The position numbers and the translations under genes were made by a program. DNA of 55,846 nt from Trichosporon coremiiforme (Eukaryota; Basidiomycota; Tremellomycetes; Trichosporonales; Trichosporonaceae): the NCBI GenBank assembly GCA_039545355.1, contig BCJJ01000059.1, positions 1 through 55,846 of the forward strand. The letters are read 5' to 3'. The notes beneath the pieces were generated by a model. That model was given only the letters and a program-made list of their open reading frames with translations, did not search any database and was not told the DNA's origin. Positions 44,313-55,846 of the stretch are shown in pieces. Position 1 is the first letter of the stretch. Each line of letters begins with the position of its first letter.

Positions 44313-46089
44313 TTACTCGACCGCGCTGTCCGACACCTCACTGTGACGGAGCATACTGGGCACGCGGGGTAGGCTAGTGTACGACGACTGGGACCAGCGG
44401 CGCCCCGAATCGTCCTGAGAGTACCGACGGACGGGGGGCGGGGCCTGCGGAGCTTGCTCGGGTGTCCGGTGGTGGCCATACGACTTGGAGCGCGCCGGCG
44501 GGGGAGGGTTGTCGTACGGGCTGCCGACGTAGGACTTGGACCGGGCAACAGGCGGGTGCGAGTGGCCGTGGTACGACCTGGGGCGCGACATGTTCGAAGA
44601 GCGCGGGTGGGCACCGTGACCATGAGCACTGCGCGATCCACGGGGAGAGGCAGGCTGCTCGTACCGCGGCGATGGTGGGCTGTAGCGCCGCGCCGGGGGT
44701 GCGGGCTGGTCGTGGCGGGAAGGCTGGTCGTAGGGCGAGGGTTGGTCGTAAGGCGTGCTGTAGTCGTAAACGGAAGAGGGGGGCTCGGCGTAACGCGAGG
44801 ACTGCGTCGGGTCGTACGGCTCGTAGCTGGCCGCGGTCTGGCTGTAGGTAGTCTGGTTGTAATGAGTCACGGGAGAGGGATCGTAGAGCGAGGAGGTAGG
44901 ATCATACAGGGCTGACGCGCGCTCGTCAGAGCCGTCCTCTTCCTGGTACTCCTGGTAGATGTCGAACGCGGGACGCTGTGCGTGCTGCAAAGGCGTACGA
45001 GCCGGGCGCACGGGCTGCGGGACAGAGTTGTCGGCGCAGTGCAGGTCAAGCGACGGAGGCCTGCTCGCGTCGATGAGACGGTAGCTGTTGCCCGAGTTGG
45101 ACCTGTAGATGTCAAAGCTTGGGCGGGTATACTCACCCGAGTTGCGTGAGCCAAACGACGTGGTGCTCTGGCGGCGCGAGTCTGGCGCATACCGCGCACT
45201 CGGCAGATTCTCGTCGGACGGCAGCGCGCTCAGGTTCTCGTTTGAGTACCGATGCGAAGCATGTGAGGCTGGTAAGGTGTAGATCGGTGAGCCAGGCTTG
45301 CTTGCCTCAACAACGGGGACGTCAAAGTCCATCGTCGTGCTTGGGAACGGGGCGTACGCCAACGCCGGGGCTGTACTGGCAGGCGACTTGTCGTTGATGC
45401 TGTACTTGCTCCGCAGCCAGTCCTTCTCACCCACTGTCGAGGTGCTAATCCGAGGTGGAGTCTCGATGTCCCGCTCATCGAAGGCGTCTCCATAGATGGG
45501 CTCTGTCTCAGACAGGTGCTTCCCGTCGGTGGTTGGGTTCACGATCATGAAGTCATCGAGGATGTCCCGAGGCTGGTTGCGGTCCATCAGGTTGCAGAAC
45601 GACTGCTTCCACACCGTCCAGCTGCCGCCGCACTTGGCGAGCACGAGGATGACCTTGATCCAGAGATGGAACCACTGGATCAGCGCCAGGGCCAGACCAA
45701 GGAAGATGACGACAGCGGCGTTGATGTTGACCTTGTCCAGGGACTGCATCTCCTCGAGGGTCATGTTGATGGCGAAGCCCAGGCACACGGGCCCACCAGC
45801 GCACAGGATCCCCTGGAAGAAGGCATCGGCCACCATGCTCGTGAACCATGATATCTGCGTCACACAGAGAACCGTCAAGCTGGCGGTCAGCAGCTGACGT
45901 GCAGTGTAGTACTCACTAGGTGGCGGTGTAGAGCACCGTCAGACCGGCGTACGCCGCCAGACCGTTAAACGGGGACCATGGCTGCGGGCGGAAGGCGATG
46001 TAGGTGCCCGTAGCGCCGAGGAGGAGGATGCCGAAGATGAGCTCGGCCGCAAGAAACCAGATCTGAGCGACGAATGCAGAGTTCCTCAT
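44313..46089 (-). CDS. Four-helix membrane protein with long disordered tail (A)
   Basis: Exons 46089-45917 and 45879-44313 encode 579 aa; the intron is 37 bp and splits a Tyr codon. Four hydrophobic helices lie at about 10-33, 41-65, 67-95 and 108-132, all within the first quarter. The remaining ~440 residues are hydrophilic, rich in Ser, Pro, Tyr, Gln and Arg, with a repeated YDQPS/YEP motif near 370-440 and RSKSY repeats near the end (RSYHGHS, RSKSYVG, RSKSYGH). I do not recognise the family; the layout resembles MARVEL/SUR7-like tetraspan proteins of fungal plasma membranes. The tail could be a phosphorylated scaffold in the cytosol. Two similar-looking membrane genes follow downstream, which suggests a loose group. 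Confidence 0.78.
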
Positions 46090-47790
46090 ACTGCGTGACT
46101 CTGCGCTCTGCGATGCGTTGCTCAGACGGTGGACGAGAGAGCAAATGGTATGGTGGTGGGGTGTTTGTGCTGGGAAGAGTGCATGCCCGGTGAAACTTAT
46201 AAGTAATCGGGACAACAAGAGTACGCAGCTACGGCGGATGGCATGGCATCATGAGGGTATGATGAGGGTAGATGAGGGTATGGTGGTGGGTGAGGGTATG
46301 GTGCGGGTCTGGACAGAGACGTTGCAACGCTGCGAACCAATAGGGGTGAGAATGCGAGCTGCTGCATAAGTTTTACAGGGACAGTTGGGTAAGATCTAAC
46401 GTAAAATCAGTCGCGTCCTTGCTGCTCCAGCAGTCCAACCGGACGCGCGCGCAGGTACACCGAGCGGCTACTCGCCGAGTTCACACCCACTATATCGACA
46501 CGAGCCTGCGTCCGGCCTGCGCACGGCCTGCGAGACGTCTGCGCGGGCTCTGCGTGATCTCGCATGCCTGCCACTACCTAGGAACCGTCCCTGTGCGCTT
46601 CTGACGTGCACATGCTGCTGTGCGGCGTGCCGCGAATGTCAACATGCCAGGCTGATGAAATCATCCTCGGCGCCGCTGCGAGCCTGACCTACTTTGGCTG
46701 GCAATCGCGCGGCTGCATAGGGTTTGAACGTTTGAGCGGTGAGAGCGAAAACTGGTCGTCAAAGCGAAACCCGGAGCGCCGCGGGGCGTCAATTGACGCG
46801 AGTGCTCAAGAGTAGTATTCCCGTGAAGAAGTCCTGACATCCCGCCGGCTCTCATGAGTTGCATCTCTTCATGAACGTCGATCACTGCACTCCTGTCTAC
46901 CCTGTCTTTATCAGTTGCAGAACAATGATAACGACGATGCCACACTGACATGCGTCGACGCGATGATGCAAGTATGCGTAGCAAAGGAACGGTGGTGTAA
47001 ACACAAGCGCTCCAGAGCTTGTCCAGTACGTGCGTTGCCAGCCATCGAGACCTGAGACCAACCCCAGGACAGGGTGCCGTAACCGAAACTCTGGATGATG
47101 ATGTTCCGCGGGTGATCAAGCTTTTGCTCTCGGCTGGCTCCATTCTACAGGCTGGTCAACTGGGCACTCCCCAGCGAGTCTGCGAACCAGGGTGGTGCAC
47201 TGTGCACGGGCTGGTGGGGGTGGGCTTTGCCGTCTCAGGATTGCTGGACTGGCGCATCCGTCACACCACAAGTCACAGCGAATGCAATCTCAGGGCCGCA
47301 CGGCGCCGCATTCACAAGCTTCAATGAGGTCACATGCAGTCGCCAAGACAGAGGTGCTCTAGCTTGGGAACGCACGTTACGCACCGCGCCGTAGCGACGA
47401 AAGCGAAAATGCTTACGCGCTCACGCGGGTACCGACGGCACTCGTGAGAAAAGCAACCAGTCACCACTGCGAAACATGTGAACATGCGTGCGCCAAACAG
47501 CTACCAGTTTAGTGCGATGGGCTATCGTGCTCGCCAACATTGCACCATCTTCGTTATCTCTTGATCTTTCCAGTCTCGTTCTCTCGGTCGACATCCGCAC
47601 TTCCGCTCAGCCATCTAGCGCGCGTGGGCAAGTGTGCAAGTGCTCGCGTTTCAGCTCCCACCTGCCGTCTGCAACCCGCTTTGCGCTTCTCGGCTCACAC
47701 CTCCGCGACCTTAACCTCGGCCTACTGAAGGGGCCAGCTCGCCATCGTACTCGTTCCCAGCCTCGTCGCCGTTTGCAGCAGAGCTCTACG
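46090..47790. other. Divergent region between membrane-protein genes A and B
   Basis: 1.7 kb with no credible coding frame. It contains a TGAGGGTATG minisatellite at about 46250-46303 upstream of gene A and a C/T-rich leader before 47791. A frame extends upstream of 47791, but it has no family content. Confidence 0.5.
46250..46303. repeat. TGAGGGTATG minisatellite
   Basis: Four imperfect copies of a TGAGGGTATG-like unit, about 160 bp upstream of the start codon of membrane-protein gene A. Confidence 0.7.
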
Positions 47791-49422
47791 ATGGCGGTGC
47801 CGGCGCTCGCGAAGCAGGGCCAGCCCACAACTCAGGAAACGACGATAGCTCCGGAGAAGCGGACAATCCAGCAGGCGTTACCACAAGAGAAGGAGAAGCG
47901 AGTCAGACATGCTGAGGAGGAGAAACCGACACGACCAGCGCGGCTAGTGAGCCAAGTGAGTCAAGTATCAACGCAGCGAGGACAACAGCGAGAATACTCG
48001 AACGAGACGCGGCGTGACTTCTCTCGCACGCACCGGAGCGCGTACTTCCTGGTCTGCATCCTCAGTATCGGCGTTCTCGGATGTGCGTTGGGTCTAGTCT
48101 GCGCACAAGCGACGTACCACCGTGAGTTCGTCCCCTTCAACATCTCGCAGCTCGCAGCGCACACAATCAGCTAACAGAAGGCGGGTGGGAATACGCATTG
48201 TATGTGGGCGGGACACAGCGCACGGCGCAGTGGGCGATCTCGAACACCACTATTCTCTCGGACACGGACCAGATCGCGATCGCTGCGTGGTCTGGCGTGG
48301 CTGCGATATACTTCGTCGTAGCCGTCGTGCTGCTCTACATGGGAAGGTACAACAGCCGCCTGCTCCGTAGCGGAGTGGACATCGTCATGCTTCTTGTCAT
48401 CGGGCTCGCAGGGTGCGCGATCCTGGCTTGGACGATGGCCTACAAATGGAGCGCGTACGCATACTGCCACCGGACATTCAAACTGGAGGCTTTGGCTATC
48501 TGCAAGTGAGTTGGTGCATGCAGGATGACAGAAGGGGGGAGAGTGCGCTGACATAAGCCTGGCGATCGCGACGATCATCTTAGGTTGGATCCTCTCCGGA
48601 CTCTGTCTGATCGGCGCGTTCCTCGAAACTCTGGCAATCTCCCGACACGAAATGGGACTTGAATCTTTGCGCGTGTCATTCCACCGTCTCGAAGCTCCGC
48701 GGCGGAGACTGCAGGACTTCTCGCGTCTCACCCGGCCGCGTTCGGTTACACAAACACAATCCTCATCGCAGTACAGGCGCTCAAGAAGCATGGACATGCC
48801 GGATACGATTGAGGAAGAGGAGGATGCCCCGACAGCAGAGAAGCTCGATGCTCTGGAGAAGGGACGTCTTATGCCGCCCCAGGCGTCGAGGAGCGGCAGC
48901 GAAGCATCAACGAAGTCGACGAAGGGCTCGTCCGAAGGCGAATACGCCGTTGTAAACACGCTGCATTGGGGAACCCCCGTCGCACATCCTGTCGCCGAGG
49001 TGGGCGAGGTACCGAACGCACTCAGCGGCGAAGAGGTGCTGGTGTCCCCGCACGACGGACCCGTCATGATCTACCCGCCAGAGTACTTCGCGCCAGTTGC
49101 GCCAGTCATCGACGCCCAGCGTACCGCCGTGCGTCCCGGCCGCGTTCCCGTCGACCGTGCGTCGGGCTATGTTCCAGACGGACAAGCGGGGCGTGGCGTG
49201 CGCTCGCCGACCCCGGGGCTAGTGCGCTCACCGACTCCCGACCGGGGTGTGCGCACACCCACCTACTTCGTGCAAGACCACTATACACGCCCAGTGACGC
49301 CTCCAACGAGACGAGCGAGCCACCAGCGCTCCCTTAGCCAGGCGAACGAGGTTGCTGCCGCGCTGAGGTTGAGTCGAGCCGAGAGCGCGCACTCGCGCTC
49401 AAAGTCGTGGGACTACATTTAA
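47791..49422 (+). CDS. Four-helix membrane protein with disordered tail (B)
   Basis: Exons 47791-48121, 48178-48505 and 48558-49422 encode 507 aa; introns are 56 and 52 bp. The frame is open further upstream, but ATG 47791 is the first Met followed by a typical charged N-terminus. Helices lie at about 84-106 (YFLVCILSIGVLGCALGLVC), 145-166, 177-201 and 221-244 (LAIATIILGWILSGLCLIGAFLE). The N-terminal 80 residues are charged and disordered. The tail of about 260 residues is Ser/Pro/Arg-rich, with RSPTP repeated near 430-450 and RSKSWDYI at the end. The layout matches membrane protein A: tetraspan part plus tail ending in RSKS-type motifs. Not recognised further. Confidence 0.75.
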
Positions 49423-52400
49423 AGATCGCGACGTCGCGACGCCTCGACGCGTCGAAGGAACGGGGACGAGGACAAGGTTTGCTTGGTTGTGACGATCAGT
49501 GTTGTATTTGTACCGCGGAAGCTGGGGGCCAGTGCGAAAGGTTGTTGGCAAACATGGGTCTTTGTATTGTAGTACGTGTACCACGTCTTTGATATGAGTT
49601 GTGTGACGCTCAATCGTGATGGGAATCGATCGTGGTGGGAAGAAGTCAACAAACATCGAGCGGCGTACTCGTCTTAAATGACCTTAGTGCCCGTCTGGGC
49701 ACTCATTCGGGCTCAACATAGGCTCAAGACATGCTGTAGGCTCGCGCACATGTCAGACATGCATGGCAGCCAGTCACCGGCGAGTCACCAGCGCCCGTGC
49801 GTGCTTCGTGCATGGCAATGAAACACGCACGCCGGAAGCCACCAGGGCCGCCCAAAAGGTCGCCGCGACCGATCTCAGCTTGTCCTCCAATCACGCCGGG
49901 CTCAGTAACGCCCGCGGACATTACGTACTCAGGAGCCCAGCTGGCCACGAGCACTCTCACAATTGAACCTGCATTTTGGTCGCAGGAGTGCGGACAGTTT
50001 CAGCTCTCTAGCGGCTTCCCAGCTGTGATCGTGGTGTCCGCCGGTTTTGGACTTTCGTTCAGCGAGCGAAGAGCGCCGAGGACGCCGAGGAACGAACAAG
50101 GACACTCGGTGGGAGCATCGGTGTAGTCTTGTCCTGTGCACTGGGCATGCAGTGTTGAGATGCTGGCATGCTGGATCTGTCCAGCCCTGCGATCCTGGCG
50201 CGCGCTCCAATTGAGGTGCTCAGAAAGTGTCCGATGCGCTGCGAACCCTGCCCTCGTCGTATGTTTTAGGTTTCGAAGTCAGGCTAGGCATGGTCTTTTG
50301 TCCTGTATCTGTGCTTCAAGCAGGATCGCATTCTCCCCGATGCCAGTCGTAGGCCATGGCCTGCCCTATCTTTCTCCAGGCAATATCCTCGCGAAAAGCC
50401 AACGACAGCTCAAGGGGCAAGCTGTGGAATCATGGGGCAGACGGGACAGTGGCCTTGTTAATTATGCCTGTCCTGTCCCCATGAGTGATCGCTGTCCCAG
50501 GTGTTAGCACTCGACCCGAAAGCTGCACAGCGGTCTGCGCTTGCTGCATCTCCCCTTGGCCTAGCGGATGTCAGAGGTTGCAAGACGTACGCTGTCGCAC
50601 GTCTCATTGCCGGTAGCTGGCCCGCGACCCGCCGGCTGTCATGCAATCTTGCATACACGGTGTCGCAAGACGTTCTGATTACGAGAGTGAGACAGCATGC
50701 CGCCTCACGTCAGCGGGGCTCGGTCTCCGTCCCGTGGGCCGAGTTCGGCCCAGCCTGGCCTAACAGCAGCTAGACTCGTTCCAGCAATCCCCCTACTTTC
50801 GACGCTTTTCGAGCTCCTCGTGCCATTCACTGCCATTCACTTCTGCTACAACTCATAAAAGTGCACAAGCCAATGTAGACCCAAAGCAACAAATTACTCC
50901 GATTCCTATCGGTGCGCGTGCCCCTGTCACGACGAGTCCAGAGCATGTCACGGAGGATACTAGTTGTTCTTTCCAGTTCCAGCTGCGTTTGGTTCGCACT
51001 TGGTTCACTGTGGAAAGGTCTGGGTGCGAGTGACAGCGAATGGCAATGCGATGAGGGGCGTGCGCACGCCGGTGCCGAGCCCTCGGCGACACGAGGCGCG
51101 CACGCACGCTCACGCACGCAAGGCCCAGGACCAAGGAACCCCCGAAGCGTGGCTGCCCGTGTCAAGCTGTCAAGGTTGGCTGAGTGCTGCGCTTGTGCGG
51201 TTCTGGGGCTGGCGAGGCTGGCGAAGGCGAATCCAAAGCCGAGAGCTAGCAAAGGCGAGAGCGCCCGTAGTTCATTCTGCTGCGACAAAATCTCCACATG
51301 CATATCGTGGTGGGCTGAGCACGAAGGGGGGTGGGCGTGTGCTATATCCAGCATGCTCTGCAGCCGCGGTGTCCAACTTGTCCAGAGCTAGGAGATGTCA
51401 CGCAGAATGGAATCGCCAGGGCGAGGGAGGGAGGGAAGAGGGGCTTTTCGTGCCATGAAACAACACCAGCGAGGCATGACGTGGCCCCCCGGCCCCCTCG
51501 CCCATGTCTCTCGCTCCGATCGCCAGCTCCTGCTGCATCGCATTCCAGCTGCAAGAGCTGCACGTACGACAGCCTGATGGGTGCGTGCCGAGACAACGCA
51601 CGGGCTCATGCTTGGCGAGATTAGTAGCGGCCTCGCGAGGCCGCAAGATGGCCGACAGTGGCCGACAGCGGTGACTGACTTTCGACGGTTCGCGGGCTGA
51701 AAGGGCATCTAGGGCTTGAGCGTAAAGCGTGACGCCTCCTTGCTGTTTGGGTCGCGTCTTCTGTTCGTGCCGTCTCGTACCTCACTCAGCTCCGGGCTCC
51801 GTCCACGTCCACGTTTCGCATGCGTGCGTACTTTGCCTGCTTGCTTTAGCCCGAGAGGACACCTCCCGGCGAGCCCGGCTGGGCCCGGTTGAGCCCGGTG
51901 CCATGATGCCTGGCTAAGGTACTGAATCTTAATAACTGGACTGAAGGGATGGTGAGGGATTCCTGTGCGATTCCTGCCCCCCCTCTGCGTCCCTCTGCGT
52001 GTCTCCTAGCCCTCTTCTTCCCTTCTTCGCCGGCATGAGCTTTGGCAGACTCTGCTTCGCCGGCATTCGCGGGGTTCTGGCCAGCACTAAGCTCACTTTA
52101 TGGCAGGGGACGGAGGACGCGAGCAATATGCGTACCTGATTGCAATACATGTTGCGTGCGACGGCCTGCCTGCCTGCCTGCGGGCGCGCCCAAACAGCCT
52201 CCTGACAGTCAGCCTCTTGGGGTTGTCGCCAAGCGGGGTGCGCCGCGGTCCCCTCTGATGGCTCGTCCCCATATGCAGCAGACTAGAGATGCATCAGCTT
52301 TACATCAACTCCATCTTCTTCCTACTCGGCTACGTAAAGTACCTTGCCTGGCACGACCTGGCCCTCGCCTTGCACTCGACTTCCCTCGTCGTTGTTTCGT

Positions 52401-52541
52401 CGTAGTCTCGTCCGTCTCGACTTTCGGCACCGCCGCGCCAGGACACCAAGGACATCGCCGCTGCTCTCGCTGGACCTCGCTCGGTTTCGACTTCGACTTC
52501 GACCCGTTTCGCCCTCGTATAGTCCAGATACCGACGGAGGG
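49423..52541. other. Long gene-free stretch between membrane-protein genes B and C
   Basis: 3.1 kb. Frames of up to 175 codons occur, but they are Arg/Ser/His-rich, overlap on several strands and match nothing I know. There is a CCTG tetranucleotide run near 52160-52185 and a CTTCGA run near 52487-52503 just before gene C. No tRNA, rRNA or transposon end was recognised. Confidence 0.5.
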
Positions 52542-53745
52542 ATGTTGAAACGACCGCGCGCGCTCCTCGCCGCGCTCGCGCTGACGGGCCTCGTTGCCGT
52601 CGGCGTCCTGATCGCAACGGTCCTGAAGCTCTGGGGCCCATGGCTGCCCTCAAGTCCGCGGCGGAGCAGTCCTCCATACTGGGGCGGCTTCGGCGGTGTC
52701 ATCTGGAGCGGGTGCTCCGTACTCCTGGCTTGTGTTTGGTGAGTCCTCAGTTGCCTCGATGTGGTCCATGTAGGAGTCTCAAGCGATCGGCGACGTTTGA
52801 GCAGCATACTGACAACATGTAGCATGGTGGTCTCGGCACGACCAAGGCGACGGGCGCACTACGTCTTCGTCCTCGTGTGTGCCGTCGCGATGGCCGGCTT
52901 TGGGATCGGAACGGGCGCGCTTTGGACGCATACTGGGATTCGCGACTGTGCGAGCAAGTTTTGTCGGTGAGTACTCACCTCTGCTGCAATGGGCTGCGTC
53001 GGTCTGTCTCAGCTACGTATCAGTTTGGACGTTATCCGCTGCGTCGCATGCTCGCATGTTGTCTGCATCCGGCCATCCGCGAACTGAAGTGCAAGCCTCG
53101 GCCGTCGGGGCCGTTTCAAACTTGATGGATGTCTCGGGTGTCAAACCCAAGCTAACGCTTAGCATCGCGATCGCCGTACTCGTGCTAAGCGACGTGCTCT
53201 TCCTCTCCTGGGACGTCACCTTTGCCATTGGCTTAAGGTCGCTGCTGAAGCCCTCGTCCAAGCCACAGCGGTACGAGACGACGACTGAGCGCGTAAGCCG
53301 CGAAGTGCCGCGCGAGAAACGTTCCGAGGAGGACACGCCCGATACGTCTGTCGGCAAGTCGAGTGTGAACCCGACGCTGGGCGTGCCCGTTCTTAACGGC
53401 GTGCCGACCTCACCTCTGCCGCCGCCGCCGGGCATCTCCTCCTCTCCGCCGAGCCGCACAGTCGCACTGAAGGACACGTTGAGCAGTCTGCGTGACAAGA
53501 GAATGCGCCGAGAGGGTACGGAGAGCACGACGGCGAGCTTGATCCCGTACCTCTCGCCCTATGACCTGGACACGCTGCAGAGCATGCAGCCCGGCCGGCA
53601 GCGGAGCATGGACGCAGAGCGGGATAGGAGGAGCACGGACGAGCCGGCGCCGTTCGAGGTCAAGAACGTCAGTTTCGGACGCAAGTCGAACAGCTCGGCG
53701 AAGCAGAAGAGTAGAAAGCCCATTGACGGGTTGTGGAAGCAGTAG
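52542..53745 (+). CDS. Four-helix membrane protein with disordered tail (C)
   Basis: Exons 52542-52738, 52823-52966 and 53013-53745 encode 357 aa; introns are 84 and 46 bp. Helices lie at about 8-30, 48-70, 78-100 and 161-187. A 60-residue loop with a Cys pair (DCASKFC) separates helices 3 and 4. The tail (about 190-357) is hydrophilic, Ser/Pro/Arg-rich and ends SRKPIDGLWKQ. Layout is as in membrane proteins A and B, although sequence similarity between them is not obvious by eye. The second intron acceptor has no perfect CTGAC, so the start of exon 3 is the least certain part. Function unknown. Confidence 0.7.
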
Positions 53746-54207
53746 ATCCGGAGAGGACGGGTAGCATTGCATACGCGAAGGATAAAAGGCCGCTGGAGGC
53801 TAACTGCATCAATATGTATCCTTATAATGACGAGATGACCCTGGGAACGGACGAACACTCAAGCATGAGGTTGAATTCAATTCAGCGCGATGCAAACAAC
53901 AAACAAGACTCGGGAACGCACAAAGGGAGCAGAGAGCCCACCCTTCTCAACTGCGAGCGACGCGAGCCGACGACGATCGCAATCGATAAGGATAAGATAC
54001 CCCTGAGCTGGAATGTGCAGCTCTTGTTGATTAGGCATGCCGCGCCATGGCGTTCTCGGCGCATTTCAGTATCCTGATTATCGCATATTGTACATTGGTC
54101 TATCTATAGTCTGCAGCGCTGCCCCTTCCTTCCGCTTGGCGCTTTGTGCTCTGGTATGCTTGCACCCTTTGTCCTCAGTCTCTTGCTCATTGAGCTTATG
54201 CTGTCCA
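53746..54207. other. Intergenic between convergent membrane-protein C and LURP-one-like genes
   Basis: 462 bp with the two 3' flanks; more A/T-rich than its surroundings. Nothing else is visible. Confidence 0.55.
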
Positions 54208-55018
54208 TCAGCACGAGGTCGATTGAACCCAGTTGAAGTCAAAGCTTCCGCCCTCACCTGAACTCTGGTCATTCTCGATCTCGTCGAGGAGAATGCACAG
54301 CCCCGCCATGAGCGCGAGGTCGACGCCGGGGGCAACATCGACAAAGTACGTCTGCTGGTCGAACACGAGGTTGGCGAGGTTCATGCCTTTGCGCTTGATC
54401 ATGGCGACGGGGGGTCCATTCTCGACACTGATCGTCGCGCTGCGGCCGAACATGTCGCCCTTGAGGAGGAGGGAGACGGGCTGGCCCGTCGAGGCGTTCG
54501 TGAACTTGATCGACATCTTGGAACCCCCTGCCCGTCAGCAATGAACTCGCGTGACGGAGTTCGGGAGCTGCTTTGAAGTGACACAGAGACACCAGCACAG
54601 CCCCAAGAACCGCCAGTTGGACTCACAGCTCATCCTGTTCCGCAGCTCGAAGAGGACCGTCCCATTCTGGTCCTCGCCGAGGTACGTCGTGCGCCAGGAC
54701 ATGATCTTCTGGCGGATCGTGAAGAGGTAGTTGCCCCACGCGTCCGTGATCTGCTTGCGACCACGCAAAGACATCATCTTGCCACTGCACTTGACGACTG
54801 GCCGGCCCTCCGTGTCCGTGACGGTGAAGTCATCCTGCCGTCAGTTCCCCGCTACTCACACCAGCTTCTCTGGGAGGAGCACTCACCCCAGACCAACTGA
54901 AGACCTTCTCCTTCAGGACCAGAGTCACGAGGGGGTGGTTCGTGTAGTTCATGTTCAGCCCCAGGGGCGGGTGCACGGGCTGCAGGGTGATGCCAGTGTC
55001 GGCTGCGAAGAGACCCAT
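54208..55018 (-). CDS. LURP-one-related / tubby C-terminal-like protein
   Basis: Exons 55018-54887, 54834-54627 and 54527-54208 encode 219 aa; introns are 52 and 99 bp. Nearly the whole length fits the LURP-one-related (DUF567) beta-barrel with a central helix: LVLKEKVFSWSG, DDFTVTDTEGRPVVKCSG, DAWGNYLFTIRQKI, KGDMFGRSATI and the final hydrophobic helix VDLALMAGLCILLDEI. These proteins share the fold of Tubby C-terminal and scramblase domains and may bind phosphoinositides or membranes; fungal members have no settled role. All phases agree and the length is usual for the family. Confidence 0.85.
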
Positions 55019-55846
55019 GGTGATTATGCTGATGTGAGATGGAGTGAGGGAGAGATGTGGTGAGCAGGTCCTGACACGACGCCTCTTATCTATGGGGTTG
55101 GAAGGGGGCGGCCACGCGAAGCACAGCGTGGAAGGGCAGTGCAGACGCCCATGGCGAGGAACCAGGACCTTTTGCGTGCACGTCTCAGAGGTGCACGTCT
55201 CGGACACCTGCTTTACGCGATGAATGCAGCGGCGAGGCTCAGAGATGTGCGACGCGACATAGGCGCAACACGGTCTCCTGGCAAACACCGCTTCAAGGCA
55301 CCATCACACCCCTTATCGATTCGAGCAAGTCTTGCTGTCGTGCGCCGCTCGGATCGACACCGGATGGGAAAGCGATGCACGCGGTGCAGCGTCAGTATGC
55401 TTATCTCATTAGGCCATATCGATTCATATGCATGTGCCTGCGTTTCAACGGCTCTGATCGGTCGTCGACTTCTCATCCTCGTCGACGGCAGCAAAAACGA
55501 TGCTCCGCACCGCAGCACAGGTCGTGCACCGCCCTGTTTCTAGTTGGCTTGAGTGTGATTGAGGTACACTGTACCTCGCGCGGCTAGAGTGAAGGATCTG
55601 AAGTACGAAGATGTCCTGGCATCGTCACTATGCTATGCATAGCGGATCAGTATCGTAACGCGCGCGCGGAAGATCGCAAGAGATCGCGAGAGATGATGAT
55701 GCAACAAGGGGAGAACCCATGCGGTCCAGCTTTCACCGAATGCCGCTGGGCGCTTGGTTATGGCCGCTTTGTGGCTCTTGTGCGGCCGTATCTAAGCCCC
55801 CTTCACAAGGAGAAGCGTCTCGCTTATGCTCTTGAGCAGCAGCGAC
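55019..55846. other. Upstream region of the LURP-one-like gene to the window end
   Basis: 828 bp with no recognisable gene. Frames up to 134 codons occur on both strands but look random. It probably holds the LURP-one-like promoter. Confidence 0.5.

Noticed and set aside
50827..51458. Overlapping 160-175-codon frames on both strands
   Set aside because: Arg/Ser/Ala-rich, no start context, splice signals or family content; typical of GC-rich non-coding DNA.

Overview
The window is nuclear DNA of a basidiomycete fungus, most probably a tremellomycete of the Trichosporonales type. The base composition is GC-rich. Most genes carry many very short introns (often 32-50 bp) with GTRNGT donors and a CTGAC or CTAAC branch point only a few bases before the acceptor. 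Long intergenic stretches are C/T-rich and without open frames. The organism assignment is inference from gene style and protein families; no marker gene is present. Seventeen complete protein genes, one partial gene and one pseudogene can be modelled. Almost all neighbours lie in divergent or convergent pairs.

Region 1 (1-31.4 kb) is mostly housekeeping. It runs: the end of a Gln-rich protein; a glyoxylate/hydroxypyruvate reductase with a 20-nt first exon; the DNA polymerase alpha B subunit, divergent from RAD50 (20 exons, start codon split by an intron); a Rho2-like GTPase with unusually long introns; an F-box protein; the CUE-domain, Gln-rich Def1 protein; and the ribosome-biogenesis GTPase Nog1. 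Between the convergent F-box and DEF1 genes (15.4-17.4 kb) lies a gene-free tract with about ten same-strand copies of a ~45-bp repeat that can fold into a stem-loop. One more copy lies inverted at 24.9 kb.

Region 2 (25.7-33.8 kb) looks like a small catabolic neighbourhood. A mitochondrial acyl-CoA dehydrogenase is divergent from a Zn2Cys6 regulator. These are followed by a mitochondrial succinyl-CoA-synthetase-like protein that fuses beta and alpha parts but lacks the first half of the ATP-grasp domain. Two perfect CGG/CCG palindromes of the kind bound by Zn2Cys6 dimers sit in front of the fusion gene.

Region 3 (34.0-44.2 kb) is the most distinctive. Five paralogues (four intact, one pseudogene) of a small secreted Cys/Trp-rich protein surround an intracellular GH2 beta-galactosidase. 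The mature forms begin with [KW]LWGW, keep six cysteines, share a SAW-[ILV]-D-x-W centre and mostly end in CWQW. All four intact copies have a plausible short 5'-UTR intron, and several have a TATA box. I do not recognise the family; it is the best candidate here for an undescribed system.

Region 4 (44.3-55.8 kb) holds three four-helix membrane proteins with long disordered cytosolic tails and a LURP-one/tubby-like protein, separated by long gene-free stretches. No tRNA, rRNA, transposase, reverse transcriptase or CRISPR array could be supported. All splice models were read by eye from splice signals, reading phase and family alignment from memory, not from transcripts.
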